Counted from the stretch's first letter, positions 10,701 to 20,829 are shown. The stretch is 64,000 nucleotides of DNA from CAWJMN01 sp963844055 (GCA_963844055.1 CAWJMN010000001.1:1302001-1366000); one strand, 5' to 3'. Notes: generated by a model from the sequence alone, not told the origin. Program-made: numbers and translations.

Positions 10701-11215
10701 AGATCACCCGTCGTCTTTTCCAGTTCCGCAATAATCGTTTTAAGGTTCGAAAGGCCAGTGCCTGCCGCGAAAAGCAGGTTGCCAATCTCGCCTTTGCCGG
10801 CAACGACCTGTTCCCCTCCTGCAACTAGTTCGTCATAGTCGATGCCAAACCGCTGCCGAAACGCGGTGCCATCCAGGTTTCCCAAAAGGCGATTCAGCAA
10901 GGCCGGCTCAACGGTGTCTTTGTCATTGGCGGTGCGCAGCGATCCGGCCTTTCCTTTGCGGCGAATCACGTCGATGGTTTCACTGCCATGGCGCAATCGA
11001 GCGCCAATTCGCAAATCGGCTTGGGGATGCAAAAAGTCCAGAAGCTTGGCCGACGACATTCCAAACAGTAATGCCTCAATTGCCGACAAGGTCGTCGACT
11101 TCCCCGCTTCATTGGGCCCATACACCAGGTGCAAACCTTGCTCGCCGGCCGAGAAGTCGAGCACTTCGCCAGAGAAAGGGCCATACGCTAAGAGCTTCAG
11201 TTGATCGATTCTCAC
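7730..11215 (-). CDS. SbcC/YhaN-like AAA ATPase
   Basis: A 1161-residue SMC-like ATPase. Walker A is GPNEAGKST at residues 33-41 and the C-terminal lobe holds a Walker B-like LPLVIDDLLINFDDER and a signature-type segment (MSEGTCDQLYLSLRLSSLEYYL). The long middle is coiled coil. The N-terminal FSAGEQGLHLVYGPNEAGKS and the overall form fit the YhaN family rather than Rad50: I see no CxxC zinc hook. It overlaps the nuclease gene before it by four bases (translational coupling), the usual arrangement for an SbcC/SbcD-type pair that opens and trims DNA ends. It is the last gene of the addB-addA-yhaO-yhaN operon. Confidence 0.88.
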   Translation of the reverse strand: MRIDQLKLLAYGPFSGEVLDFSAGEQGLHLVYGPNEAGKSTTLSAIEALLFGMSSAKLLDFLHPQADLRIGARLRHGSETIDVIRRKGKAGSLRTANDKDTVEPALLNRLLGNLDGTAFRQRFGIDYDELVAGGEQVVAGKGEIGNLLFAAGTGLSNLKTIIAELEKTTGDLFKSSGSKPVINRLLSERDTAIKKRKSDELSSAVFESKTLAVEESTQKLRKLTADIVELEEKRRRTEAVRMAKTDIQQEQKIRESLSHHLLQKTPRLSEGFSERRIQLTTQKAKLDAAKQSLEEQKKRIQDELEVQVTSPHLTVQSSAIDRLRERLGSITKAMQDRPTLAATLAAQVKQCSDALRSLGLSEEGYTPLSKPDRALLEDLLERYGKLKLRQDTQRETLVDLEKQLQQLSDKGEASSQSGEFEKLQTAVRGASLLRGGAADLRTLRGQIEKETLELSTAVRNLRPWKGELADVSQLSLPSDETLRLHETRLAKIGQELHESEEELRKLTAALDINRIEIRHLQVQGKVKSESDLAAARQERQELWQAFLSAKAVSSEAASQFERSLIQADEIADWLRLHSTEVAQLQSLQRDLQKLESQHALAANRVKELQQESQAAHQSWQEVLSSLGQLLMDPTELREWRRAAIVIQQRLPSLAEKRSKLQLQSEELLACRAVLRGALGHTENNKEDVSHAEVGFAALLDEAEQRLAELHNAKKGQDKRQTLLTEKERQITTQRMQGETLQQEHAAWNSEWEAALARTPLGSVRKPVEVKAILAEHERILSLQADIADKQSRIGGIDRDDLQFRQDVRALLTTLAADLLALEPAQALAELEQRRKQAVLAEDRVNQETKRLRDVEQKLEETERQLQETLAQLQKLCQEARCATIEELPQVEKRAADLRQLEEDRTQIRNRLSDLCHGASLGDFIVEANRHSLDEVNETLLGIQTELKLAQQERDRVQQQLAVMQDDLSRLGKSSSAAESEQESEQLLRQIQDQAEEYSRSKIAMFLLQKTIERYREKNQGPVLKRASELFSRLTLQSFAGLHPDVDESGNTVLKGARGDGKLIEVEQMSEGTCDQLYLSLRLSSLEYYLEQHQPLPLVIDDLLINFDDERCLAALKILLELSQKTQIIFFTHHEHLLALAKDHLTSPNLFTHHMPERVMRA

Positions 11216-12480
11216 TTCGTGGCGCCTCGCTGCAAATGTTCTTTAAGAAGCTCATGCGCGCTGGTTAGCAGGCGTCGCCCCTGTTCGCGGTTGGATAGAT
11301 CAAGGCCATCAACTCGCTCGGAAAGATCGCCGGGAAGTTTTCGTTGAAGGTCCCGCAGGAGATCCAAAACCTGGTCCGTTCCTGTGTCGCTGGTGGCCAG
11401 TTCTTCCACCAGTAGCGACAACTCGGAGATCGCCCCATCGGCGATGACAGGTGCCCTGTTTTCCGCCAGTTCCGTCGTTTGCAATAGCGTCTTTTCTAGC
11501 CAAACCATGCCACTAGAGGCCGTATTCGCAACTGCCTTCAGCTCGGCGCGATGATCATTCCACCGCCGCGCCAGCGGAGAGTGAGCCGCACACGGACCCG
11601 CGACCACCATCCGAACCGCCAGAGGCATCCGGTCGTGCCGGGCATAGGCGGCAGCAATTTCCTGCTTGGCCCGTTCGTACAAGGTTTCTTCATCCACAAT
11701 CGATGTGCCGTCGAGCGTAATATGTTCCCACCGCATCACATCCAGTGGAACAAAGTCACATCGTACAATTTGGCTTCCTTCAGCCTCAACCAGCATGCAA
11801 CCCTTTGCACCTGTTTCTCGGATATGCCTTCCCTGCAGATTGCCAGGATAGACAATCCATGGATCCTGGCAACGAATGGCTCGCTGATGGATGTGGCCCA
11901 GGCCCCAGTATTCATACCCACGCGATTTTAAATCATCCATGCTGCACGGGGCATAACGCTTGTGTCCACTTTGCGATTCGCTATCTAGCGAAGTGTGCAA
12001 AAGGCCAATGTTCAGCATTCCTCGGTCGGCCGCAGGGAAATCCATCGATACATTTCTGGCCACCTCGGCATCGGCGAAGCTAAAGCCGTGCAGGGAAACT
12101 CCCAGGTCTTCTAGGCGAATGGTCTCGGGCTTGCGCACGTCAAACTGAAACACACCTGTTGGCAATCGCAAGCTACGTGACATCTTATTCTGCGCATCAT
12201 GATTTCCGGTGATCAAGAATACGCGAATGTTGTTCTCTGCCAATTGACGCATGCAATCGACGAAGAAAAGTCCCGTGTTGTAGTCCTTCCAGTTGCCGTC
12301 GTATACGTCCCCAGCGATGACAACAAAGTCCACCTTGGATTCGATGGCAAACGCAACCATCTTTTGCAGCGCGACCCGTGTGGCAAGTCGGACTTCATCC
12401 ACTGGCGCACCTTCATAGCGGTCCAGTCCCAGCAAAGGGCTGTCCAAATGGAGATCGGCAGCATGTAGAAACTTTACCAT
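11212..12480 (-). CDS. SbcD/YhaO-like DNA repair exonuclease (metallophosphoesterase)
   Basis: A 422-residue calcineurin-like phosphoesterase. Metal-binding motifs are in order: DLHLDSP near the N-terminus (HAADLHL), GDVYDGNW, GNHDAQ, and GLGHIHQ further on. This order matches the Mre11/SbcD/YhaO nucleases. The C-terminal third is a helical region expected to contact the partner ATPase. The gene overlaps the ATPase gene downstream by four bases and sits 27 bases after the addA stop. Likely role: the nuclease subunit that processes DNA ends together with the YhaN-like protein. Confidence 0.9.
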   Translation of the reverse strand: MVKFLHAADLHLDSPLLGLDRYEGAPVDEVRLATRVALQKMVAFAIESKVDFVVIAGDVYDGNWKDYNTGLFFVDCMRQLAENNIRVFLITGNHDAQNKMSRSLRLPTGVFQFDVRKPETIRLEDLGVSLHGFSFADAEVARNVSMDFPAADRGMLNIGLLHTSLDSESQSGHKRYAPCSMDDLKSRGYEYWGLGHIHQRAIRCQDPWIVYPGNLQGRHIRETGAKGCMLVEAEGSQIVRCDFVPLDVMRWEHITLDGTSIVDEETLYERAKQEIAAAYARHDRMPLAVRMVVAGPCAAHSPLARRWNDHRAELKAVANTASSGMVWLEKTLLQTTELAENRAPVIADGAISELSLLVEELATSDTGTDQVLDLLRDLQRKLPGDLSERVDGLDLSNREQGRRLLTSAHELLKEHLQRGATK

Positions 12481-12507
12481 TCGCGGTTATCACCTTCCCA
12501 AGCAATA

Positions 12508-15500
12508 TTACGATTTGCTGCCCATCATCGGCACCGTCTTACCTGCCGACACAAAGATCAACCGGCCGCCAACCTGTCGCAGTTCAAGATGGTACTGTTT
12601 GGCAACTGCCGCACGGTACGCATCAATCTGCGGAGCATAATAAGCCTTAAGTTGTGCCAATGACTCCTCTTCCGGCGCAAGCACTCGATCCGTCTTAAAG
12701 TCCACCACATCCGCTGCGACCACCTTGCCATCGACAATCGCTAAGACCAATCGATCAATCGTACCGCTAAGGGTCTGTCCCGCTTGGCGAATGGCAAATC
12801 GCTGTTCTCGTTTGACCACCAGTTCGGCCGAACTCGCCGCTTTGGCCAAGTCGCTCCCCTTCGGCAATCCATCCCAAGCTTGCTTAAGATAGTATTCACG
12901 CGACAGGGCATTCGCAACGCCCGGCTTTTCTAAGTATCCAGCAAAGGCGTCGGCCGCAGCATTGGCACGGGTAGTATCTACGCCAGACGCCCGGAATTTC
13001 CGCTGAAGCAAATCATTTTTCAAAACGGCCTGCTTCCAATCAAAATCCTCAATCCAGTCCAATTGCTCAAACATCGCATGGATCATGGTCCCGAACTCCA
13101 TTCCCTCACGCGATGGAGTTGCAAGCAGGTCTTCGGCCGTGATCGTGTTTCCCCCTTCCTTTTGCGATGGGGATTCGCTCCGCCGATTTCGCTTGGCGGT
13201 GGGACTCGCTCCCTTCAATTGAATAGGCGGAAGCTCCTCGGGCTCGGGCGTTTCCTTGATTGCTTTTGCAATGGCTGGAGCGGTCTTCGCAGGTAAATGG
13301 GGTTCCGAACGCCACCAATCGGGGTCGCCGCAGCTATATAAAATCGCACTGGGCTCTGCTTCGGCAGATTTACAGAGGGCTGCGCGTACTAGGCCAGAAG
13401 TCTTTTTAGGAAAGTTGGGTGCGCTCTTCGTTACCTTCGAAGGCGAAACCAAAATGTGCAAGGCATGAATCGCTCGCGTCAGTGCCACGTATAGCACACA
13501 GAGGTTTTCATAAACACGCCGGTCCTGATCCTTGACGAACAACTCTTGCAGGTGCGGCGGAAGCAACGGCCTTACATCCTTGGCCCCTGCATACCGGCAG
13601 ACGGTATCGATCGGTTCGCCAATTCGGCTGCGCCCCGTAACAAAGTTCGAGGCCTGCCCCGTTAGACGGCTCTCCAGTTCTGGCAGCACAACCACATCAA
13701 ACTCTAGTCCCTTCGATTGATGAATGGTCATCACGCGAACCTTGGCTGGCACGGGATCAGGAACTTTCTCGGCCGCCACAAGTGTCAGAAAGTCGTCGCC
13801 ACGCAGCGTGCTTTGGTTGTCGTAGTTGTAGGCCTTTTCCATCAACTGTTGCAAACGGCTTAGGTCGCGTCGGTCACATTCGTGGGCTAAAACGCTGGCC
13901 CAGCCGAAAATCGTCTCGCCATAACCAACCGTCTGCAGCGATGTCCGAATGCGCCGCGATGCATCATACCGTTGCTGCCTGGGCAGCGGAAAAGTCTTTT
14001 GGGTAAACGTCTTGGGAAGTGTTCCCAGTAGGTAGCGAAGCGGTGAATTGCCAAGGTGAAACTCGGCCGCCGTATCGTCTGGGTGGTCAGATAGCCGAAT
14101 GGCCGACAAGATCAAATCGACTGCGGCCGAATCATCAAGTGTGCTTCCCCCTTCTTCGCTTGCGGGAATGCCATGCCGGCGCAGTTCGTACACCAGTCGC
14201 GTCACGGTCGAATTCTTGCGTACCAAAATCCCAATCGATTTATCAGGCACCTGATGGGCCAGTTCAACGATCCGCCGCACGGCATAGTGCATCAGGGCGT
14301 CGCTATCGCTGACATCTTCGGGTTGTTCACAAGTTTCTAGTGTGACGTAGCCCGCTAGGTCCGTGCAGGCGGTGCTGTGTACGGGGAAGTTCGTACTCCA
14401 CTCGCGGACGGCCTTTTCATATGCCCCCAGGTTGGGATGCTTTGTCATTTGGGAAAAGACCAAGTTGACCGCATCAATGACCGGCTGTGACGATCGATAG
14501 CTCTTGGCAAGTGTTTCTTCATGCAGTCCTGGTAACTGCTGCGAGAACGCATCCAGAATCTCTGCCAAACCTCCGCGCCAACCATAGATCGCTTGCTTGC
14601 CGTCGCCCACGCAAAACAAGCTTGGGGTAACGCCGGAACTTCCCTTTTTACTGCTGCGATCTTTGCTGCTTTGTTCTGCAATAGACTTGGCGATCGGCCG
14701 AAGTACCTGCCACTGAGAAAGAGAAGTATCCTGAAATTCGTCAAGCAGAAGATGGGCAATCGAACCATCCATCCGAAAGCTCGCCTGCTGCGTATCTACC
14801 TGTGTGAGGCCAGCGGCTAATGCGCGCGTCACTTCGTCAAATCGTAGTGCCCGCTGTTCGTAAGTTAGCTTGGAATAGTGTTCGTGAAAGCGTTCCAAAA
14901 GGTCGGCCGATGCCGTGGTTTGACGCGCCAGTTGTCCCACCAAAAGCGCTTGGCTCTGCTCCATGAACCGGCGATAGATCTCGGTAACTTCAGGAGCGAA
15001 CGGCTTTCTATAAAAGCTAGATTCTCCACTTACGACCTTGGCAAACACTCCCTTCGCCAGCGCTCCCTTCCAATCACCCGCCCGAATCCGGGTGAGATCG
15101 TCCAAGATCGCGTCTTGGGTCCGCTTGGCTTCATTCGCGGCAAACGATTCTAAACGATGGGCCAAATCGTCCAGCTCTTTATCACTTAGCGTCTTAGCAA
15201 CAGGAATGCGTTTCCAAGCATCGGGCGTTGTTTCTCGATAGACGTCGTAAAGGCTCGATGCAAGCGTCAACAGCAGGTCGCTGATGCCACGTTCCGCTTC
15301 CCCTTTGGTTAGCAGATGCATCAACTGCTCAATATCTTGCGTCCGATCATCGGCCAGCACCCGTTCTAGTGCTTCTTCTCGCATTTGCTGGTCGTCAACC
15401 GACTGAACAATCCGCCAACCAGGCGGAAGTCCGAGTTCCAGGGCTAGCGAGCTGGCGATTTGGATGAAGTAGCTATCTAGCGTGCCGATTCGCAGCGTAT

Positions 15501-15829
15501 GAAGCTTGGCGGTGAGCTCTCGCAAAATATCAGTCGCTTGAACTTGATCCAGCGATTCACAGTCGATCGCCTGCGCCAGTTCTTTTGCTTTCTTGGGGTC
15601 ACCAGCAGCGATCGCTAGTCGTTGCAACACACGATCAAAAATCTCGCCGGCTGCCTTGCGCGTAAAGGTCGTCGCTAAGATCTGATCGCAACTCACCCCG
15701 CGCAAGTAACCCCAAAAAGCGATTGGTAAGCCGATAGGTTTTGCCGGTACCTGCTGATGCGCGAATCACCAAATTTCCCAGCGAGGAAATCGGGCCATGA
15801 ACGCTTGTGGGCTTGGTGGAACTTGCCAT
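12508..15829 (-). CDS. addA: AddA/RecB-like helicase-nuclease, split by a +1 frameshift
   Basis: UvrD-type helicase with a C-terminal RecB-like nuclease. The true start is ATG 15829: the first segment encodes Walker A (ASAGTGKT, residues 24-31) and NRFLGLL, then the frame is lost. The sequence resumes one base out of frame with SCDQILATTFTRKAAGEIF (motif Ia) and continues about 1065 residues. Later motifs are visible: LLLDEFQDTSLSQW (II), VGDGKQAIYGWRGG (III), MTIHQSKGLEFDVVVLPEL (V) and VALTRAIHALHIL (VI). The nuclease motif is ADVVDFKTDR. One surplus base between about 15696 and 15718, next to C4, C4 and A5 runs, explains the break. Starts three bases after the addB stop, so the two are coupled. 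Confidence 0.85.
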
Positions 15830-15832
15830 GGT

Positions 15833-18703
15833 TTATTCCTCCTCTCCCTCTTCCGACTCAGCCGCAAGAAACAAGCTGCTTAGCAACCGATCTTGGCAGA
15901 TGGCGGAGTAGATATCAGGGTACTGAGGCGGTTGCAAATCCTTTGAGCTGAATCGATTAGCCCGAATGTCTCGCACCACTCGTCGCGCCACTTCATCAGC
16001 GTCGTCCAGATCGGACTCCGTCCATTCGGCAATCGCCAGGTCAACTCGTGACAGGTCTTTTGGTAAATGCACAAAGCCCAATCGTGGCTTGCCTGTCACA
16101 CGTTCACCCGAAAACAGCGTCACGTCTTTGACAAGATGACGATAGAGTGGCAATTGTAAATCAACCCATTTGCCCTGTTCCTGATGATGCTTCTCTGGTG
16201 TTGAAGATCGGTCTGAGGTTTTGTAATCCAGGATTTCAAACGTGTCGCTGGAGGGTTGATAGTCGATGCGGTCAATTCGACCCATGATGTGGATCGGCTT
16301 GCCATCAACATCAAAGCTGGTTGTTAACTTGGTGTTGGGCTGTTCCGAAAACGCAATCTCCCAGCCCGCTTGATTCCGCTCCGCTTGCCACTGCGCAAAT
16401 CTCGCCAGCCGTGCCTTTACCTGGGCAATCTGCACACGAACTGCTGGCCGGCTGACTTGCACGCCAAACCGATGAGCAAACACCGCATGCAACCGATCTT
16501 CTAGATAGGCTGAGATCTTGTTGGGATCATGGCTGGTTCGCACCGTGGTGGAAGGTTGGCCAAATTGCTGTAGCACTTCGTGGACTAAATCGCCAAAGTC
16601 ACCTGCTGACAACTCACTAGAGTCATCTGCCGGCGAGTCCAACCGCAAAATGTGCGACAAGTAAAACCGATAAGGGCATGCCAAATACGAACGGAACTGG
16701 GAAACGGAAAGCTGCTCAATCTCCGACATTAGCGGAGGGAGTTCAGGAATCTCAAACGAACTCTGGGGTCGAATGATTCCCGGTGGAGCCAGCGCCGGGC
16801 GTCGCACTTCGGTTGGAGGTAGCGGTGAAAACAGCCGCAGTGCGCGTGGCGTTAGGCTCTCATCATCGGTCGCAAACACGAGTCGGCTCGGCGCCATCGG
16901 AGAGCCTTCGCCGTCTCGCTTTCCAATAAGGAAGCAAACATCTTTTCGTGTTTCAAGCAACAGCTGCGTGGCAAAGGCATCGCGTGCATAACGGCGGTCA
17001 TTATGCATCAGTCCCAGTTCCTTGCGCAGTTCATTGGGAAGAAACTTGTCCCCTTGAACCGACTGCGGAACAAACCCCTCATTAAACGACGTCACAATGA
17101 CGGCCGGCGCATCATCAAGCGGCAATTCCAGCCATCCTAAAAGCTCCACAGCATCTGTTTCTGCGGGGGCGGGGATCGCATCGCTCGACAACGGCAACAG
17201 CAACGTGGAAACGGCTGTCTCTAGTGAAACCGCAGGATCAAGCTCAACTGGTACTGCCGCAATTTCATTCCAGGCATCACGAAAATGCGTAAGAGTCGCC
17301 AGTAAGTCGTGATCGGTGTCGCTCGTCTTGCTTAGCGAACGCGACTTGTAAACTTCGGTCAGCAGCCCCAAAAGGGTATCCGCCCACTGTCGCAAAGAAC
17401 GCATCCCCGTAATCGATTTGAGCAGCGTTTCTTCTAATAGTTTTACAAGACTCGTGACAACCAGCCAGCGTTTGTCTTGTTCAGCAACTCGCTTTGGATC
17501 AATCGTTGCGGTGAGATGGAACTGATAGTAGTTGTCAAACTCGGAAGCGAGCGAACACTTTCCCATCAAAACGCGATCGATCAAGTCGGGCTGATTTTCC
17601 AGTTGCATTAGCGCCCATGCTTCAAAGTCCACATGACGCACAAGTGCGGCCAGATCAGCAAAACGATGGGAGGCCGCATAGCTTGTGAGCGTGCGAACCA
17701 GCCGGAACGGAAGTGTTTGCCCCACCAACTTTCCGGTTACCCAGCGACTAGTTACCTGTCGCTGACGCAATTCACGTTGAACTTGCGATACCAGGCGTTC
17801 ATCTGGCATGCCAATGATGATGTCGTTCGCCGAGTATTGTTTCGCCTGCTTTTCCAGCCATTGTCCCACTTCAAATGCCTGATCAGCAGGAGAATCCACC
17901 TGCAACAATTGCGATTCAGGAAAGCTCAGCCGATGACTTCGCCATTTGTCGGCAATCAAACATCCATCTTCGTCAAAGTGATCGGCTAGTGACTCTGGCG
18001 CAGGGATCAAAACCGTAACGCGCTCTGCCACTTGCGAAAGTATCTGGCGTAGCGCTCGGTTGAGATCGACCGTTCCGATCAAAACCAAATCCCCCTGAAG
18101 CACAAACTCCTTTTGACGGATTGCAACAAGGCGTGCCGTTTGTTTATCCCACAGTTCAAGCTTGTCGAGCGTGTGAAGGTAAGCTTGTTGCACTTCGCGC
18201 AGGGCTTGCCAACGCTGCTCGTCCGAAAAGCCAGAGACTTGCTTTCCCACTTTGGCGACGTCATCAAACGCCAGTCCTTCTGCGGCAAGCTCCAAGTGAA
18301 GTCCGCGTAGCATCTCCCCCAGTTCCAACCAGCGTGTGCTTTCGGAATGGGTTGGCGGATAAGGCAAAATCGCTCGCAACCGGTTTGCCGGCAAAGACTG
18401 CAACGCCTGAACGAACGCCAGCTTTTGCGTAAGGTCCGTCGCGAAGGGGTGCTTAGGAATGTACAGCAGTTCGGGCAGTTTTCCTTCGGTCGTAATCGTT
18501 GGCGGCGTAAGCAGCAGGTCATGCTCTTCCGCAAGGTCCACCAGCAATTCAAGCAAGCGACGCCCGGCCCGTTTGCCCGGAACCACCACGGTGACCAGGG
18601 CCAGATCGAAGTTCTTTCCTTTGGCGTACCGCTCGCGCAGGAAGAGACACGCAGCCTTCAAGGCGGCCTGATTCCATCCCAAAAAGTGCCGAGTGATTGC
18701 CAT
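15833..18703 (-). CDS. addB: AddB-like PD-(D/E)XK nuclease subunit
   Basis: About 956 residues. I start at the ATG near 18703 because GGGAGGAG lies five bases upstream; a 15-residue longer version exists but lacks a site. The N-terminal half is a degenerate helicase-like region (VPGKRAGRRLLELLVDL). The C-terminal domain is a PD-(D/E)XK nuclease: QFRSYLACPYRFYLSHIL opens it, followed by GRIDRIDY and FEILDYKTSD (the catalytic D...DYK). This is the AddB layout; partner AddA follows three bases downstream. The pair resects double-strand breaks before RecA loading. First gene of the repair operon. Confidence 0.87.
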   Translation of the reverse strand: MAITRHFLGWNQAALKAACLFLRERYAKGKNFDLALVTVVVPGKRAGRRLLELLVDLAEEHDLLLTPPTITTEGKLPELLYIPKHPFATDLTQKLAFVQALQSLPANRLRAILPYPPTHSESTRWLELGEMLRGLHLELAAEGLAFDDVAKVGKQVSGFSDEQRWQALREVQQAYLHTLDKLELWDKQTARLVAIRQKEFVLQGDLVLIGTVDLNRALRQILSQVAERVTVLIPAPESLADHFDEDGCLIADKWRSHRLSFPESQLLQVDSPADQAFEVGQWLEKQAKQYSANDIIIGMPDERLVSQVQRELRQRQVTSRWVTGKLVGQTLPFRLVRTLTSYAASHRFADLAALVRHVDFEAWALMQLENQPDLIDRVLMGKCSLASEFDNYYQFHLTATIDPKRVAEQDKRWLVVTSLVKLLEETLLKSITGMRSLRQWADTLLGLLTEVYKSRSLSKTSDTDHDLLATLTHFRDAWNEIAAVPVELDPAVSLETAVSTLLLPLSSDAIPAPAETDAVELLGWLELPLDDAPAVIVTSFNEGFVPQSVQGDKFLPNELRKELGLMHNDRRYARDAFATQLLLETRKDVCFLIGKRDGEGSPMAPSRLVFATDDESLTPRALRLFSPLPPTEVRRPALAPPGIIRPQSSFEIPELPPLMSEIEQLSVSQFRSYLACPYRFYLSHILRLDSPADDSSELSAGDFGDLVHEVLQQFGQPSTTVRTSHDPNKISAYLEDRLHAVFAHRFGVQVSRPAVRVQIAQVKARLARFAQWQAERNQAGWEIAFSEQPNTKLTTSFDVDGKPIHIMGRIDRIDYQPSSDTFEILDYKTSDRSSTPEKHHQEQGKWVDLQLPLYRHLVKDVTLFSGERVTGKPRLGFVHLPKDLSRVDLAIAEWTESDLDDADEVARRVVRDIRANRFSSKDLQPPQYPDIYSAICQDRLLSSLFLAAESEEGEEE

Positions 18704-19015
18704 GGTGCTCCTCCCTTCCTGCCGATCATTCATGAGGCCGTAAACCATGCCGCCCTTACGGGTGGCGTCGGTACAGCTTAACGGTTTTTACGGGGGCTTA
18801 ACGACTCCCCATTGGAGAACGATAGCGATGTCCAGTGACACGTCTGGTCACTCGCGGAAGAAAAAATGCCCCTGGGCAAATATTTAAAGGGTTTTTGGAC
18901 CCGTGCCATTCGAAGTGGCAGATTGCTGGCCGTATGAAAGGTGTGTCAAGAAAAAAGCGGGCAGTTCTCCTAGGGGAGGTGCCCGCTTTGAGTATTTCAT
19001 AACGGCGACCGCAGC
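18704..19015. other. Intergenic gap between addB and the transporter gene
   Basis: About 310 bases, holding the presumed promoter of the addB operon (reading left) and the terminator of the transporter gene at 18950-18989. I see no gene. Confidence 0.5.
18950..18989 (-). terminator. Rho-independent terminator of the transporter gene
   Basis: On the minus strand AAAGCGGGCA pairs perfectly with TGCCCGCTTT (18954-18963 with 18980-18989), the loop itself contains a CTCC/GGAG stem, and the hairpin is followed by a run of T. It lies 27 bases past the stop of the NRAMP-like gene. Confidence 0.85.
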
Positions 19016-20623
19016 TTAGATGATTAGACCTACCTTGCGAAGCTGGCTGTAAATCAAGCAAGCAGCCGTCAGCAGCATTCCCACCGAAGACAGGATCAAG
19101 AAGAAGTCCCACGCCTTGCCCGGTGCCACACGTTTATCGCAGCGAGCATAGCGGAAGTAAAGCGCTGCAATAGCCAACATCGGCAACATGATGGCCTGCA
19201 TCATGCCGCTGATCAAAACCAGCTTTTGCGGTTCCTTGGGCCAGATAAAAAATAGCGCTAGGCAAAACAGGGGCAGCATTCCGCTAAAGAAGATGACACG
19301 CCATTCGGCCGAGGCTTGATCCTTCTTGACCAGTCCCACCACGCGAAGCGCGTCAGAGAATACGCGAGCGTGACCGGCACAGGCAACAAAGTAAGTGCTG
19401 TATAGCACCGCAAATGCACCAATCAAAAATAGCAGAGGTGCCCATGCGCCAAACACAGGTTCGTACATCACATTCAGTGTGCGTACAAGCGATTCGTTGC
19501 TGGGGTTAAGTTGTGCACGACCAAGTACAGCGGCACCCAAAAGATAGAAAGCGATTGTTGCAACGGTGTAAACAAACATGCTACACCAAGCATCCCATCG
19601 CATGACCCGCATCCATCCTTTAGCGCGGTCGGCCCAGCCTTGGCTACCATCGTTTGTGCCGGTGAACTTGGCATAGCCCTTTTCAAGGCACCAATACGGA
19701 TAGGAAATCAATTCGCTGGCACCAACGCCGATGATTCCAAAAGTCATCAAGGCGGTCGTTACGCCCGTTGATGGCTTTCCTTCGATGGCCGGGGGCAAAT
19801 GGAAGCTCAGTCCATTTTGCAGATCTTCCCAGCGAATCGCCCAAGACGCCGTGGTTTGCAGCATCGATACCGTTACCACCGTCATCAGTGTGAACATGGC
19901 AACCAAAGCCGTCGTCACGTTTTGGATCAGCGTATAACGTCCGACCACCAGTAGCACAGCCGTGACGACTGCTAAGATCGTCGCCCAGATTTTATCGTCG
20001 GTCCACCAAGGACGCGTTTGGGGAAGTGCCGGCAGTGCAGCCAATTGTGCCGTCAACTTCGCGTGCTCGGCCGTTAGCTCTTCAAGTTGAGCTTGGATTT
20101 CAGGGCTGCTGGTTTTGTCATTGGCAATCTTTTGCTCGGCGACGTTCACAAACAACTTGGTCTCAATGTCGTTGCGCTGATTTTCTAGCCGGCTAAAAGA
20201 GGTCAGTGGTGCGCTGATTGCCATGGCTTGGCCAACGCTGCCAACAATGCCCCCCAGCTGTGCGAGGCTGGCAAAGAACATCAGGAAGAAGTACCAAACG
20301 AGCCAGTTCCCTTTGCCAGGAATGCTCGGCCCTGGTACTTCGGCCAAAGCGTCCATCGTCGTCTTGCCACGCACGACGGCGTCCCGTCCCAGCTCGACCT
20401 GGACGAACACCTTTATAATGCACCCCAAGATGATCAGCCACAAAAGCCAAAAGCCCGATTCGGCACCGGTCTTGGTGGTGGCGATCAATTCCCCCGAGCC
20501 CACGATAGAACCCGCTATGATCAAACCCGGCCCAAGGCGTTCCAGGATGCCAAAGAAAGTGTTGGGAGGAGTTTCGGTGCCATTGCTCGATGGCGAGGCG
20601 GACTGGGAGGGGGAGGAGCTCAT
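19016..20623 (-). CDS. NRAMP-fold transporter, non-canonical
   Basis: About 535 residues from ATG 20623; a TTG 72 bases upstream is possible, and neither has a clear ribosome-binding site. Eleven or so membrane helices with the NRAMP opening (LGPGLIIAGSIVGSGELIAT, then GAESGFWLLWLIILG). The metal-binding motifs of classical NRAMP proteins are absent: DPGN in helix 1 reads GSGE and the MPH of helix 6 reads ASELISYP. About residues 150-215 hold a hydrophilic helical insert (ENQRNDIETKL...EIQAQLEELTAEHAKLTAQ) between two membrane segments. Automated annotation would call this a divalent metal transporter. The fold supports an ion/solute transporter, but the substrate is unclear. Single-gene transcript ending at a strong terminator. 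Confidence 0.8.
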   Translation of the reverse strand: MSSSPSQSASPSSNGTETPPNTFFGILERLGPGLIIAGSIVGSGELIATTKTGAESGFWLLWLIILGCIIKVFVQVELGRDAVVRGKTTMDALAEVPGPSIPGKGNWLVWYFFLMFFASLAQLGGIVGSVGQAMAISAPLTSFSRLENQRNDIETKLFVNVAEQKIANDKTSSPEIQAQLEELTAEHAKLTAQLAALPALPQTRPWWTDDKIWATILAVVTAVLLVVGRYTLIQNVTTALVAMFTLMTVVTVSMLQTTASWAIRWEDLQNGLSFHLPPAIEGKPSTGVTTALMTFGIIGVGASELISYPYWCLEKGYAKFTGTNDGSQGWADRAKGWMRVMRWDAWCSMFVYTVATIAFYLLGAAVLGRAQLNPSNESLVRTLNVMYEPVFGAWAPLLFLIGAFAVLYSTYFVACAGHARVFSDALRVVGLVKKDQASAEWRVIFFSGMLPLFCLALFFIWPKEPQKLVLISGMMQAIMLPMLAIAALYFRYARCDKRVAPGKAWDFFLILSSVGMLLTAACLIYSQLRKVGLII

Positions 20624-20829
20624 GCCGTTGCTACTTGCAGTCAAAAGGTGGGATAGGCCATGGGGCGGCTCTAACCGTACTCGACTCGGCAGCAAAAGAA
20701 AAGAGTTGGCAGCCCAAACGGGACGAGAAATGTCCCGCGAAGATACTTTAGGGGCAAGTCGCTGCCGTTATGGGCAGCGATTCCATGAAGCCAACGTTAG
20801 AATAGGCGGTTGGCCGTACCCTGGGCCGC

